A stretch of DNA of 19,963 nucleotides from assembly GCA_002390025.1 (NCBI GenBank), contig DGRU01000125.1, positions 28,435 through 48,397 of the forward strand, given 5' to 3'. The stretch is from Lachnospiraceae bacterium UBA4380. GTDB lineage: Bacteria; Bacillota; Clostridia; Lachnospirales; Lachnospiraceae. The notes below the pieces were generated by a model that saw only the letters and a list, made by a program, of their open reading frames with translations, was not told where the DNA came from and did not search any database. Shown piece after piece: positions 1 through 8,418 of the stretch. The translations under genes and the position numbers were made by a program. Numbering within the stretch: the first letter of the stretch is position 1; the number at the start of each line of letters is the position of its first letter.

Positions 1-150
1 AAGGCCTGCCGGTCTGAGCGGGCAGAGGGTCCGGGGACGGAAGAGCAGGTGACGGCGCCTGTGCACGGATGCGGTCCGGCATGTCAGGCAGAGGAAGGTG
101 AAACACAGTCAATCTCTATGTGTCGACGGGAGGTATTGCACAGTACATGA
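1..150 (+). CDS. Possible 3' end of an upstream gene (partial)
   Basis: Frame 1 is open from the first base to a TGA at 148-150, giving 49 residues. The TGA overlaps the ATG at 147 of the next gene as ATGA, an arrangement typical of translationally coupled genes in polysaccharide operons. The translated tail is rich in Cys, Glu and Gly and matches no family I recognise. The other two plus frames stop at 17 and 52. The open frame could therefore be chance, and the true upstream gene may end earlier. The overlap is the only real support. Confidence 0.2.
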   Translation, partial: KACRSERAEGPGTEEQVTAPVHGCGPACQAEEGETQSISMCRREVLHST

Positions 151-1373
151 TCAGACTCAACGAAAAAAAAGACTGCTGCGGATGCGGCGGGTGCAGCAAT
201 GCCTGCCCCGTGCACTGCATACAGATGAAGGCGGACGCGGAAGGATTCCTGTATCCGGAAGTGGACGAAACGACCTGTATTGATTGCGGTCTGTGTGAAC
301 GGGTATGTCCGGTGCTGCGTGCGGGAGAGGATGTTCCTTTTTCGCAGGCAGCATATCTTTTGCAGTACAAAAATGAAAAGGTCCGCCGGCAGAGCACATC
401 CGGCGGCGCTTTTACTGCCATCGCCCGCTATGTGCTGGACCGCGGAGGCATCGTCTACGGCGCTGCCTTTGACGACCGGCTGCGGGTACATCACACATCT
501 GCGGTCAGCCCCAAAGGACTGCAGATCTTCAGAAACAGCAAGTATGTCCAGAGCGATACGGAGAAGACCTTCACCCAGGTGCGGGACCATCTTCGCACCG
601 GCCGCCTTGTCTGTTACAGCGGGACGCCCTGCCAGATCGAAGGGCTCCTGTCCTTCCTGGAACCTGCCGGGACAGAGGGCTCCCGGGAGGAGCTTCTCGA
701 CCGCCTGGTCACAGTGGATGTAGTCTGCCACGCAGTGCCTTCCCCTCTGGTCTGGGAGAGATATCTGGAGATGCAGAGAGAGAAGCTTGGCACGGAGATC
801 GCGGACGCAAAATTCCGGGACAAGCATTTCGGCTACAACTATTCGACCATGACCCTCCTCGACGACAGCGGAGAGGAGCGGTATGTACAGGGAATCGACA
901 CGGACCAGATGCTGCGGGCCTTTTTCTCCAACATCTGCGACCGGCCTTCCTGCTATGATTGTGCTTTCAAAAAGCGCTACAGAAAGAGCGACTTTACCAT
1001 CTGGGACTGCTATCCGGTCTATGCCTTTGACAAGAAGCTGGATGACGACAGGGGGACTTCCCGGGTCCTGATCCACTCGGACAAGGGCCGCCGCATTTTC
1101 GAGGAGGTCCGGCAGAGGTGCCGCGTCCTCGAGGTGGAGCCGGATCGTCTCACGGCAGGCGTCAGGGAGATGTTTCACAGTGTGGACAGCAATCCGCGCA
1201 GAGAGGAATTCTTCGAGGATGCCGCCTGTATGGAAGCCCGGACTTTCTTCAACAAGTATTTTCCCATGACGGCCAGGGTGAAGCTGGAGCGGACAGCCCG
1301 CATAGTCTGCTATAGGACCGGCGTCTATGCTCTCGCCAAGAGGGCTGCGAGAAAGATCCTGAAAAAGGACTGA
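147..1373 (+). CDS. 4Fe-4S ferredoxin / FrhB-like (coenzyme F420 hydrogenase beta family) protein of a polysaccharide operon
   Basis: The start is taken as ATG 147, with GGGAGG at 128-133. A GTG at 120 is in frame but its spacing is poorer. The protein is 408 residues. Two 4Fe-4S motifs sit at the N-terminus: C10/C13/C16/C20 and C44/C47/C50/C54. A GTPCQ motif and a C-terminal patch with conserved Cys around residues 264-272 (RPSCYDC) follow, as in the FrhB N- and C-terminal domains. Members of this family without hydrogenase partners are common in Firmicute and Bacteroidetes exopolysaccharide clusters, often beside pyruvyltransferases. They are thought to be cytoplasmic flavin/Fe-S oxidoreductases acting on a sugar or a pyruvyl group, but the exact reaction is not established. 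It is the first complete gene of a same-strand run of five. Family call is firm; substrate is unknown. Confidence 0.85.
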   Translation: MIRLNEKKDCCGCGGCSNACPVHCIQMKADAEGFLYPEVDETTCIDCGLCERVCPVLRAGEDVPFSQAAYLLQYKNEKVRRQSTSGGAFTAIARYVLDRGGIVYGAAFDDRLRVHHTSAVSPKGLQIFRNSKYVQSDTEKTFTQVRDHLRTGRLVCYSGTPCQIEGLLSFLEPAGTEGSREELLDRLVTVDVVCHAVPSPLVWERYLEMQREKLGTEIADAKFRDKHFGYNYSTMTLLDDSGEERYVQGIDTDQMLRAFFSNICDRPSCYDCAFKKRYRKSDFTIWDCYPVYAFDKKLDDDRGTSRVLIHSDKGRRIFEEVRQRCRVLEVEPDRLTAGVREMFHSVDSNPRREEFFEDAACMEARTFFNKYFPMTARVKLERTARIVCYRTGVYALAKRAARKILKKD

Positions 1374-1429
1374 GAGATCGATCTGGACGCCTCCGGTTTT
1401 GCTGCGATGCGGCGGGAAAGGATGGATAT

Positions 1430-2539
1430 ATGACTGATTATGCGGAAAAAATCGTAAATACAGAGAAATCTGCAGACGGAGCCGGCAGCAGTGTCAGCGC
1501 GCCGGCAATCAGTATCATTGTGCCGGTCTACAAGGTGCCGGAACAATATCTGCGCAAATGCATCGAGAGCTGCATGTCTCAGACGCTGGACGACATCGAG
1601 ATCCTGCTGGTGGACGACGGATCACCTGACCAGTGCGGAGAGATCTGCGACCAATATGCGCAGAGGGATCCCAGGATCCGTGTGCTCCACAAGGAGAACG
1701 GGGGGCTCTGCAGTGCCCGGAACGCCGGTTTTGCCGCCGCCCGCGGCGAGTGGATCATGTTTGTAGACGGAGATGACTGGATCGACGCCGACATGTGCGA
1801 GCAGATGCTGGAGCCGGGCACCAGGGAGCAGGTCGACCTGGTCATGTGCGGGATCACCCGGGAATATGAGCATTCCTCTCAGGATTACAAATTCTATCTG
1901 CGCGACTATACGACGAGCGGAAAGGTCTACCGGGGCAGAGAATGCAGGTGGCTGCAGCAGCAGCTCCTGGTCTACAACTGCAATATCGCGGTCGCATATT
2001 CCAAGATCATCCGCCGCAGCCTCCTTGAAGAACACGGCATTGTACACGATGAGCTGCTGCGCCAGGGTGCAGAGGGGCTGGAGTTCAATATCCGCCTGTT
2101 CGAGCAGATTCAGAGCGCCCTCTTTATCAACAGGCCTTTTTACCACTATCTCTATAACGAAAACTCTATTTCCTCCTCTCACAGCGAGGAGAACCATCGC
2201 TTTGTCATCCGCTGTTTTGAAAAGATCCGTGACCTGATCGAGACCAGCAGCAACCGGGACAGACTTCTGCCCTGGTTCGACAACCGTCTGCTCTACGTGA
2301 TCATCACGACTGCCATCAGCGGATATTTCAATCCTGACAATCCGGCTCCTTTTTCCGAGAAGAAAAAGGGGTATCAGCAATATCTGCAGCAGCCCATTGT
2401 ACAGCAGGCCCTGCAGACCGACAACCTGCGCGGCCTCTCCAGACAGAGGCGGGTCGTGCTGTTTCTGATCAGGCACAGACAGTTCCGGGCCCTGGATGCC
2501 ATGGGGCGTGCCAGAAAATTCCAGAAAGAGCATCTGTGA
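1430..2539 (+). CDS. Family 2 glycosyltransferase
   Basis: A protein of 369 residues that transfers a sugar from a nucleotide sugar to a growing lipid-linked glycan at the inner face of the membrane. The GT-A fold begins at VPVYK (31-35) and continues through VDDGSPD (61-67) and NGGLCSARNAG (90-100) to the metal-binding DGDDW (113-117, the DxD motif). The ~20 residues before the fold are a nonconserved tail. An AAAGGA ribosome site lies about 7 bases before the ATG. The gene starts 56 bases after the Fe-S protein gene and is followed by a flippase, so it belongs to the same surface polysaccharide operon. The C-terminal half (from about 200) is variable, so donor and acceptor cannot be read from sequence. 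No transmembrane helices are evident, so membrane association would be peripheral. Confidence 0.9.
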   Translation: MTDYAEKIVNTEKSADGAGSSVSAPAISIIVPVYKVPEQYLRKCIESCMSQTLDDIEILLVDDGSPDQCGEICDQYAQRDPRIRVLHKENGGLCSARNAGFAAARGEWIMFVDGDDWIDADMCEQMLEPGTREQVDLVMCGITREYEHSSQDYKFYLRDYTTSGKVYRGRECRWLQQQLLVYNCNIAVAYSKIIRRSLLEEHGIVHDELLRQGAEGLEFNIRLFEQIQSALFINRPFYHYLYNENSISSSHSEENHRFVIRCFEKIRDLIETSSNRDRLLPWFDNRLLYVIITTAISGYFNPDNPAPFSEKKKGYQQYLQQPIVQQALQTDNLRGLSRQRRVVLFLIRHRQFRALDAMGRARKFQKEHL

Positions 2540-2657
2540 CCACAGGCGGAAGCGGCCGCAGGCACGGCTGCTGAAGGCCTCTGCATGCGGGGCTGCACAA
2601 CAAAGATGTGCAATCATTTCAAATTGACTGACTGTAAGTAGAAACAGAGGTAGAGGA

Positions 2658-4118
2658 ATGGGAAAGTTTCTGCAAAAATACCGGAATATGTCTGTCCAGG
2701 TGAGAGCTTCCTTCTGGTTTCTGATCTGTTCTTTTTTGCAGAAGGGCATTTCTTCCATCACAACACCGATCTTCACAAGACTTCTGACGACAGAGGAATA
2801 CGGGCAGTACGGCGCTTTTAACTCCTGGCTGGGGATTATCACTATTTTTGTCACCCTGAATCTTTTCTATGGTGTGTATACACAGGGACTGGTCAAATAT
2901 GAGGAGCAGCGGGCCGTCTATTCGTCCAGCCTGCAGGGACTGACCCTGACCCTGTGTCTGGTCTGGACGGCAGTCTATCTGGTGAAGAGAGACTTCTGGA
3001 ACAGCCTGTTTTCACTGACCACTGTTCAGGTACTGGCCATGCTGGTCATGATCTGGGCGACTGCTGCCTTTAATTTCTGGGCGGCGGAGCAGCGCGTGAT
3101 GTACAGCTACAGGAGACTTGTGGCACTGACCCTGCTTGTGTCTGTGGCCAAGCCGGCTGTGGGGATTTTTTTCGTGATCCATGCACAGGACAAGGTGACA
3201 GCCAGGATCCTGGGACTTGCTCTTGTGGAACTTGTGGGCTACACGGGGCTTTTCGTAATCCAGATGGTGCGGGGAGGTGTCTTTTATTCCGGAAAATTCT
3301 GGCGGTATGCGCTGCTGTTCAATCTGCCTCTTGTGCCGCATTATTTGTCGCAGACGGTGCTGTCCAGTGTCGACAGGATTATGATCCGTGACATGGTCGG
3401 CAAAAGCGAGGCGGGTATCTATAATCTGGCGTATCAGATTTCTCTTCTCATGACACTTTTCAACACGGCGCTCTCTCAGACCCTGAGTCCGTGGATCTAT
3501 CAGAAGATCAAAGCGGGAAGGGCAAAGGACGTTTCACAGGTCTCCTTTATGGCGATGGGATTGATTGCCGGCGCAAATCTTCTTCTGATGCTGCTTGCGC
3601 CGGAGGCAGTGGCTGTTTTCGCACCGAAGGCTTATTACAATGCCATCTATGTCATTCCTCCGGTCTCCATGAGCGTGTTTTTCATGTTCAGCTATGACCT
3701 TTTCGCCAAATTTGAATTCTACTTTGAGAAGAGGTCTTTCATTATGGTGGCCAGTGTTACGGGCGCTCTTCTGAATCTGGTCACAAACTATATTTTCATT
3801 CAGATATACAGTTATTACGCAGCGGGTTATACGACCCTGTTCTGCTACCTGGTCTATGCTGCAGGACATTACCTGATGATGAACCGGGTCTGCGACCGCT
3901 TTCTCGGCGGAATCCGCCCCTTTCCGGCCGCACAATACTGGGGGCTGTCAATTGCATTCATGTCTGCGGGATTTGTGCTGCTCTTCACTTATCAGTCGAG
4001 GATCATGCGATACGGCCTGCTGTTTCTTCTGATGGTCCTGGCACTGATCTTCCGCAGGCGTCTGAAGGCAATCGCAAAGAGTCTGGTCAATGTCCGCAAG
4101 GAAGGTAAAAAGAAGTAA
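2658..4118 (+). CDS. Wzx-type polysaccharide flippase (MOP superfamily)
   Basis: A strongly hydrophobic protein of 486 residues with about 12-14 membrane spans, the size and shape of RfbX/Wzx and MATE-like exporters. The N-terminus (FLQKGISSITTPIFTRLLT, then EEYGQYGAFNSW) is the usual opening of the family, where the first helices line the substrate cavity. A central stretch around 230-260 (LPLVPHYLSQTVLSSVDRIMI) is another family hallmark. It should flip the undecaprenyl-linked repeat unit from the inner to the outer leaflet. The last ~20 residues are basic and cytoplasmic. AGAGG lies 7 bases before the start. It is separated from the upstream glycosyltransferase by 118 bases, a longer gap than the others, in which I see only a weak TGCAC/GTGCA hairpin and no convincing promoter or terminator. 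Confidence 0.9.
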   Translation: MGKFLQKYRNMSVQVRASFWFLICSFLQKGISSITTPIFTRLLTTEEYGQYGAFNSWLGIITIFVTLNLFYGVYTQGLVKYEEQRAVYSSSLQGLTLTLCLVWTAVYLVKRDFWNSLFSLTTVQVLAMLVMIWATAAFNFWAAEQRVMYSYRRLVALTLLVSVAKPAVGIFFVIHAQDKVTARILGLALVELVGYTGLFVIQMVRGGVFYSGKFWRYALLFNLPLVPHYLSQTVLSSVDRIMIRDMVGKSEAGIYNLAYQISLLMTLFNTALSQTLSPWIYQKIKAGRAKDVSQVSFMAMGLIAGANLLLMLLAPEAVAVFAPKAYYNAIYVIPPVSMSVFFMFSYDLFAKFEFYFEKRSFIMVASVTGALLNLVTNYIFIQIYSYYAAGYTTLFCYLVYAAGHYLMMNRVCDRFLGGIRPFPAAQYWGLSIAFMSAGFVLLFTYQSRIMRYGLLFLLMVLALIFRRRLKAIAKSLVNVRKEGKKK

Positions 4119-4144
4119 GGTGTTCATTTCACCGGGAGGATTAT

Positions 4145-5128
4145 ATGAAAAGTGCAGAGGATCTGATCTCGGTGATCATCCCTGTCTATAATGTCAAACC
4201 CTATCTGCGGATGTGCGCGGACAGCGTCTTCTCGCAGACATTCCGGAATCTGGAGATCATCTTTGTAGATGACGGATCAACTGACGGGAGCGGTGAGCTC
4301 TGTGATGAACTCGCAGCGGAAGACTCCAGAGTCCGTGTCATCCATCAGGCTAACGGAGGTCTCTCCGCTGCCCGCAACACCGGCATTGATGCGAGTACGG
4401 GGGCATACCTGTATTTCCTGGACAGTGATGATGCCATTTCTCCGGTCACAATCGTACATCTGTGGACGGCCTGTGTCCGCACAAAGGCGGATGTCGCCGT
4501 CGGGGATTTCATCCGCTTCAGCGAGGAAGCTGTTCCGGAAGAGAGAAGGAAATTTACCAGTGAGGCCTTCGGCACCGAGGAGGCGCTCCGGCGCATGCTC
4601 ATGAATGAGGGATTCGGACATCAGGCCTGGGGAAAGCTTTTCAGGCGCAGCCTCTGGGAGAATTACCGCTATACCAAAGGTCTCCTGTATGAGGATTACG
4701 CCGTCATCTACGATGTCATGCTGGGGGCCAAGAAGGCCGCCGCCGTCACGGATGCCCTGTATTTCTACAGGATGCAGGCGGGTTCTATTATGCACAGCCG
4801 GATCGGGGAGAGAAACCTGACCCTTCTGGATACGTCCGAGCGTGTGACAGAGATGATCTCCAAAGAATATCCCGCCCTGCGGGGTGCGGCAGTCCGTCTC
4901 CAGGTTGTGACTTACATGCGTTTCCTCTCGGACATGCTCGCGACGGATTATCACCTCTTCCCGGATGTCCAGAAACGGATCATCGATACGGTTCGAGGAC
5001 TCAGGAAGGAATTTCTGCATGCGCCCGGCGTGCGCAGGATTGACAAGATGAAACTGCGTGCCCTGATGACAGGAAAAAGGATCTTCTATCTAATGTACAG
5101 GGCTTCCGATGCCAGGAAAAAAGAATAG
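4145..5128 (+). CDS. Family 2 glycosyltransferase
   Basis: Second GT2 enzyme of the operon, 327 residues. The GT-A signature is complete: IIPVYNV (11-17), VDDGSTDGSG (41-50), NGGLSAARNTG (70-80) and the DxD site FLDSDD (91-96). Unlike the first glycosyltransferase, it starts almost directly with the fold. A later stretch (about 155-180, QAWGKLFRRSLWENYRYTKG, then LLYEDY) is the acceptor-side segment seen in many capsule and LPS GT2 enzymes. GGGAGG lies about 5 bases before the ATG, and the gene starts 26 bases after the flippase stop, consistent with co-transcription. The sugar is unknown. The two GT2 enzymes differ enough over their C-terminal halves to catalyse different linkages (inference). 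Confidence 0.9.
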   Translation: MKSAEDLISVIIPVYNVKPYLRMCADSVFSQTFRNLEIIFVDDGSTDGSGELCDELAAEDSRVRVIHQANGGLSAARNTGIDASTGAYLYFLDSDDAISPVTIVHLWTACVRTKADVAVGDFIRFSEEAVPEERRKFTSEAFGTEEALRRMLMNEGFGHQAWGKLFRRSLWENYRYTKGLLYEDYAVIYDVMLGAKKAAAVTDALYFYRMQAGSIMHSRIGERNLTLLDTSERVTEMISKEYPALRGAAVRLQVVTYMRFLSDMLATDYHLFPDVQKRIIDTVRGLRKEFLHAPGVRRIDKMKLRALMTGKRIFYLMYRASDARKKE

Positions 5129-5157
5129 TGATTCTATGAATCTTTCTGGAGGTATCA

Positions 5158-6402
5158 GTGGGCCAGTATTTTGCTGTTTTTTTTATATCCATACTGATTT
5201 GCGCTGCGGGAGAGTGGGCGTGCAGAAGGAGCAGGACTGCAGGTACTTTCCTCTGCTGTCTGTCCGTCGCCTTTCCTGTGATTCTGGCGGGTGCAAGGGA
5301 CTATTCTGTGGGGACAGACATTGCGACTTACGGAAACTATGTCTTCCGGGGTGCCTGTAATGCGCGCAGACTCCGCGCCTTTCTGCGCACCCAGTCGGAG
5401 ATCGACCTTCTCTACAAAGGGCTGGCCTATGCGGTCTCCAGATTTACCAACAATCCCCACCTGTTTTATCTGGTGACAGCGCTCATCATCTGCGGGTTTA
5501 CCATGGCGGGACTGTGGTACTACAGGCGCTGGTGCTCCATCACTCTGGGCTGGGCCTGCTTCCTCTTTCTGTTTTACGGAGACACGCTCAACACCATGCG
5601 CCAGTGTCTGGCCCTGGCAATCATTTTCGCGGCTTTCCCCTTTTTTCTGGAAAAAAAGTATCTGCTCTTTGCGGTCTTTAACGCGGCAGCCATCCTGTTT
5701 CACGCGACAGGCCTCATCGCCCTGACGCTGCCGGTATTGTACCTGGTAATGAAAAAGATGCCGCCCCGCTGGCTGCAGTTCTTCCTCATCATCGCATGCA
5801 TGGGTGTGATCCTCTTTTACAGTCCCCTCCTGCGCATCGTATTGAACATGAACCTTCTGCCTGCCAAGTTCGCCAGGTACATGGCAAAGGGTGTCGCTGT
5901 GGCGCTCAATCCGACCATCCTGCGCCTGCCCTTCCTGATTCCTGTCATTCTTTATTACGACCGCTTCTGCGGATTTGAGGACATCACGGGAGACGGAGTG
6001 CTGGCGGGATCAGCGCAGGTCACTGATCCGGAGCCTGCGGCAGAAGATCCGGAGACAGGGGGAAAAGGGACATTCTGGGAGGACAGATCCGGGACACAGG
6101 TCCTGGGCATGTTCGTCGTGATCATGCTGCTCTTGGAAATCTGCACAGTGCAGCTTCGCAGCGTGCGCCCGGCCCTGTACAGGATCAGCTACTACTTCGG
6201 CTACTACAGGTTCATAGCCTATTCCCGCCTTGTCCGCATCCTGCGCAGAGACAACCGCGCCATTGTCGCCCTTGCCCTGCTCGTCTATCTGGCGGCTCTG
6301 TGGTATTACCAGAATGTCATTCAGGGCAACAACGAGATTTATCCCTATGTCTATGCGCCGGACTGGTTTCACAGGATTATCTATGTCATGCCTGCGGAAT
6401 GA
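5158..6402 (+). CDS. EpsG/Wzy-type polysaccharide polymerase
   Basis: A polytopic membrane protein of 414 residues starting at GTG 5158, chosen because GGAGG (5148-5152) lies five bases upstream and no ATG fits. Features of the EpsG family are visible: RDYSVGTDIATY (47-58) after the first two spans, TMRQCLALAI (146-155), and FHATGLIAL (181-189), followed by further membrane spans. These proteins join flipped repeat units at the outer face of the membrane. An unusual hydrophilic, Pro/Glu/Gly-rich stretch at about 272-313 interrupts the hydrophobic pattern between two late helices. It lies 29 bases after the second glycosyltransferase and is the last gene of the operon here. No terminator follows directly; the next feature is a MITE-like element. 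Confidence 0.85.
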   Translation: MGQYFAVFFISILICAAGEWACRRSRTAGTFLCCLSVAFPVILAGARDYSVGTDIATYGNYVFRGACNARRLRAFLRTQSEIDLLYKGLAYAVSRFTNNPHLFYLVTALIICGFTMAGLWYYRRWCSITLGWACFLFLFYGDTLNTMRQCLALAIIFAAFPFFLEKKYLLFAVFNAAAILFHATGLIALTLPVLYLVMKKMPPRWLQFFLIIACMGVILFYSPLLRIVLNMNLLPAKFARYMAKGVAVALNPTILRLPFLIPVILYYDRFCGFEDITGDGVLAGSAQVTDPEPAAEDPETGGKGTFWEDRSGTQVLGMFVVIMLLLEICTVQLRSVRPALYRISYYFGYYRFIAYSRLVRILRRDNRAIVALALLVYLAALWYYQNVIQGNNEIYPYVYAPDWFHRIIYVMPAE

Positions 6403-6527
6403 CAAAAGCCGCACAGACTTCCCGCACCGGGAAACTGCCGCACAGGCGGCCCCTGAACCGGTATCTGCTTTTGGCCCCGCGCCGGATCCTGCCAGTGATC
6501 CCCTCCGCGGGAGTGCAGAAGTGAATA

Positions 6528-6697
6528 CATAAATCGTTACTGTACCCGCCCCCTCGAAGGGCGTGTACATGTAACGCTGCGCGCGGCGATTCCAATACGC
6601 TTTGCGTGCGCCGCGCGCCGTTACACTCGGGATTTGCGCGAAAAAGCCGCGCAAAACACCTCGAATTTCAGGTTTGTTTGTACTGTAACCATAAATC
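6528..6697. mobile_element. MITE-like palindromic element with 8-bp flanking direct repeats
   Basis: The body at 6536-6689 (154 bp) begins with GTTACTGTAC and ends with GTACTGTAAC, which are inverted repeats matching at 9 of 10 positions. A perfect 8-bp direct repeat, CATAAATC, abuts both ends (6528-6535 and 6690-6697), as expected for a target-site duplication. Inside are three hairpins: 6535-6551/6559-6576 (about 16 pairs), 6571-6588/6609-6624 (16 pairs with a 2-base bulge), and 6634-6640/6648-6654 (7 pairs). The first two share GTAACG at 6571-6576, so they are alternatives. It is too short to encode a transposase, so it would be non-autonomous. Transposase family is not identified. Confidence 0.7.
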
Positions 6698-6701
6698 AAA
6701 C

Positions 6702-6721
6702 GAAAGGACTATGTAACAAAT
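6702..6721 (+). promoter_or_regulatory. malQ ribosome site with a start-stop codon pair
   Basis: AAAGGA at 6703-6708 is followed by ATGTAA (6711-6716), a start codon immediately followed by a stop, and then by the real malQ ATG at 6722. The distance from the ribosome site to 6722 (13 bases) is long, and to 6711 (2 bases) short. Initiation at 6722 is supported by protein homology. Confidence 0.4.
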
Positions 6722-8266
6722 ATGAAAAGAGAAAGCGGAATTCTGTATCCCGTATCATCCCTTCCCTCTCGCTTCGGAATCGGAAGCTTTTCCAGAGAGG
6801 CCTATGAATTCATCGATTTCCTCAAGGAAGCCGGCCAGTCCTACTGGCAGGTCCTGCCCCTCTGCCAGACCGGTTTTGGCGATTCGCCTTATCAGTCTGT
6901 CTCCTCCTTTGCAGGAAATCCCTACTTCATCGATCTGGAAAAGCTGATCGAAGAGGGACTTCTCACCTGGGATGAAGTGAACAGTTTTGATTTCGGCAGT
7001 GATCCCGAAAAAGTCGACTACGGTGCGCTCTACAATAACCGCTACAGCGCCCTGAAGATCGCTTTTGAGCGCTTCCGCTCTCTTGAGAATTCAGAAAGCC
7101 ACAGCAAATATCACGCAGAGTATCAGGAATATCTGGAGAGAGAGCATTACTGGCTCTTTGACTATGCCCTGTATATGGCTCTGAAGAAAAAATATGAGGG
7201 TAAATCCTGGACAGACTGGGACAAGGGCGAGCGCCTGCGCCAGAAGAGAGCCCTGACCCTCGCGGCAAAGGAACTCTCCGATGATATCGATTTCTACCGC
7301 TTCCTGCAGTTCCAGTTTGACCGCCAGTGGAAAAAGCTCCACGCATATGCGGCGGAGCAGGGTATCAAGATCATCGGCGACATCCCCTTCTATGTTGCCA
7401 TGGACAGCGCGGCGACCTGGGCGCATGCGGATATCTTCCGTTTCGACAAGGATCTGGTTCCCACTGTCGTGGCGGGATGCCCTCCGGATGCTTTCTCCCT
7501 GACCGGTCAGCTCTGGGGCAACCCTGTCTATGACTGGAAAAAACTCAAAAAGAACGGCTATGACTGGTGGATCCAGCGCTTTGCCCGCAACTTCGAGTTC
7601 TACGATGTGGTCCGACTCGACCACTTCAACGGATTTGCAGAGTACTACGAGGTGCCTTACGGCGACGAGACCGCCGAGCACGGCACAGTCGTCAATGGAC
7701 CCGGCAGCGATTTCTTCAATGCTGTGAAGAAAAAACTCGGTGATGTCGCGATCATCGCAGAGGACCTGGGCAATATCACCCCCGCTACAGAAGCGCTTCT
7801 GGCAGAAACCGGCTATCCGGGCATGAAGGTGCTCCAGTTTGCCTTTGACCCCAGTGAGTCCAGCTACTATCTGTCCTACAATCACGTGAAGAACGCGGTT
7901 GTCTACACAGGCACTCACGACAACACCACCACCCGCGCATGGATCGAGCAGTGCAGCGACCACGACCGCGATTTCGCCCGCCGCTTTATCCACTCCGAGT
8001 ACACCGATTACGGCGCATTCACCTGGGACTTCATCCGGGAAGCCTTCCGCAGCGTCTGCGACCTGTGCATCGTTCCTATCCAGGACTTCCTGGTCAAGGG
8101 TGAGGAAGCCCGCCTGAACACCCCCGGAACCGCCCAGGGCAACTGGCAGTGGCGCGTCGTTCCCAACCTGCTGTCCCACGACCTGGCCCGCAGCATCTAT
8201 GATCTGACAAAGACCTACGGACGCCTGCCCAAGGCAGACAAGGAAACCGCGGATCAGAAAAAATAA
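6722..8266 (+). CDS. malQ: 4-alpha-glucanotransferase (amylomaltase, GH77)
   Basis: Disproportionates maltodextrins by moving alpha-1,4-glucan segments between chains, in the cytoplasm, during starch, glycogen or maltodextrin use. The 514 residues match the usual length. The N-terminus (SGILYPVSSLPSRFGIGSF) is the family opening. Three catalytic acids are present in order: nucleophile D300 in VRLDHFNGF, acid/base E347 in IIAEDLG, and the transition-state stabiliser D400 in GTHDNTTT. The C-terminal WQWRVVPNLL block is also typical. It sits alone between the MITE-like element and a strong terminator; no other maltose gene is visible. Because the mobile-like element ends about 24 bases before the start codon, its promoter must lie within or beyond that element unless it is read through from the polysaccharide operon (inference). 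Confidence 0.96.
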   Translation: MKRESGILYPVSSLPSRFGIGSFSREAYEFIDFLKEAGQSYWQVLPLCQTGFGDSPYQSVSSFAGNPYFIDLEKLIEEGLLTWDEVNSFDFGSDPEKVDYGALYNNRYSALKIAFERFRSLENSESHSKYHAEYQEYLEREHYWLFDYALYMALKKKYEGKSWTDWDKGERLRQKRALTLAAKELSDDIDFYRFLQFQFDRQWKKLHAYAAEQGIKIIGDIPFYVAMDSAATWAHADIFRFDKDLVPTVVAGCPPDAFSLTGQLWGNPVYDWKKLKKNGYDWWIQRFARNFEFYDVVRLDHFNGFAEYYEVPYGDETAEHGTVVNGPGSDFFNAVKKKLGDVAIIAEDLGNITPATEALLAETGYPGMKVLQFAFDPSESSYYLSYNHVKNAVVYTGTHDNTTTRAWIEQCSDHDRDFARRFIHSEYTDYGAFTWDFIREAFRSVCDLCIVPIQDFLVKGEEARLNTPGTAQGNWQWRVVPNLLSHDLARSIYDLTKTYGRLPKADKETADQKK

Positions 8267-8369
8267 GGAAAAACTGCAGCTGCATTCAGTCAGGCACAGG
8301 CAGGCATATGATCCGCAGACAGATTTTTATGGATTCTGCATGAATAACTGAATAAAAATACTTCATGAA

Positions 8370-8418
8370 AAAAAGTACCCGGCGGCTGCAGAAGCAGCCG
8401 TCAGGTACTTTTTGTTTT
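8370..8418. terminator. Bidirectional intrinsic terminator between malQ and licD
   Basis: The left arm 8370-8389 and right arm 8394-8413 pair at 18 of 20 positions plus one G-U, around the loop AGAA. An A-run on the left and a T-run on the right make it functional in both directions. It closes malQ on the plus strand and the tagD-like/licD pair on the minus strand. Confidence 0.92.

Noticed and set aside
84..1178. Minus-strand open frame of 364 codons opposite the Fe-S protein gene
   Set aside because: The plus-strand protein has two complete 4Fe-4S motifs and a ribosome site; the reverse frame has neither.
8289..8302. 14-base identity (GTCAGGCACAGGCA) shared with 17160-17173
   Set aside because: One match of this length is about what chance gives in 20 kb, and the flanks do not extend it.
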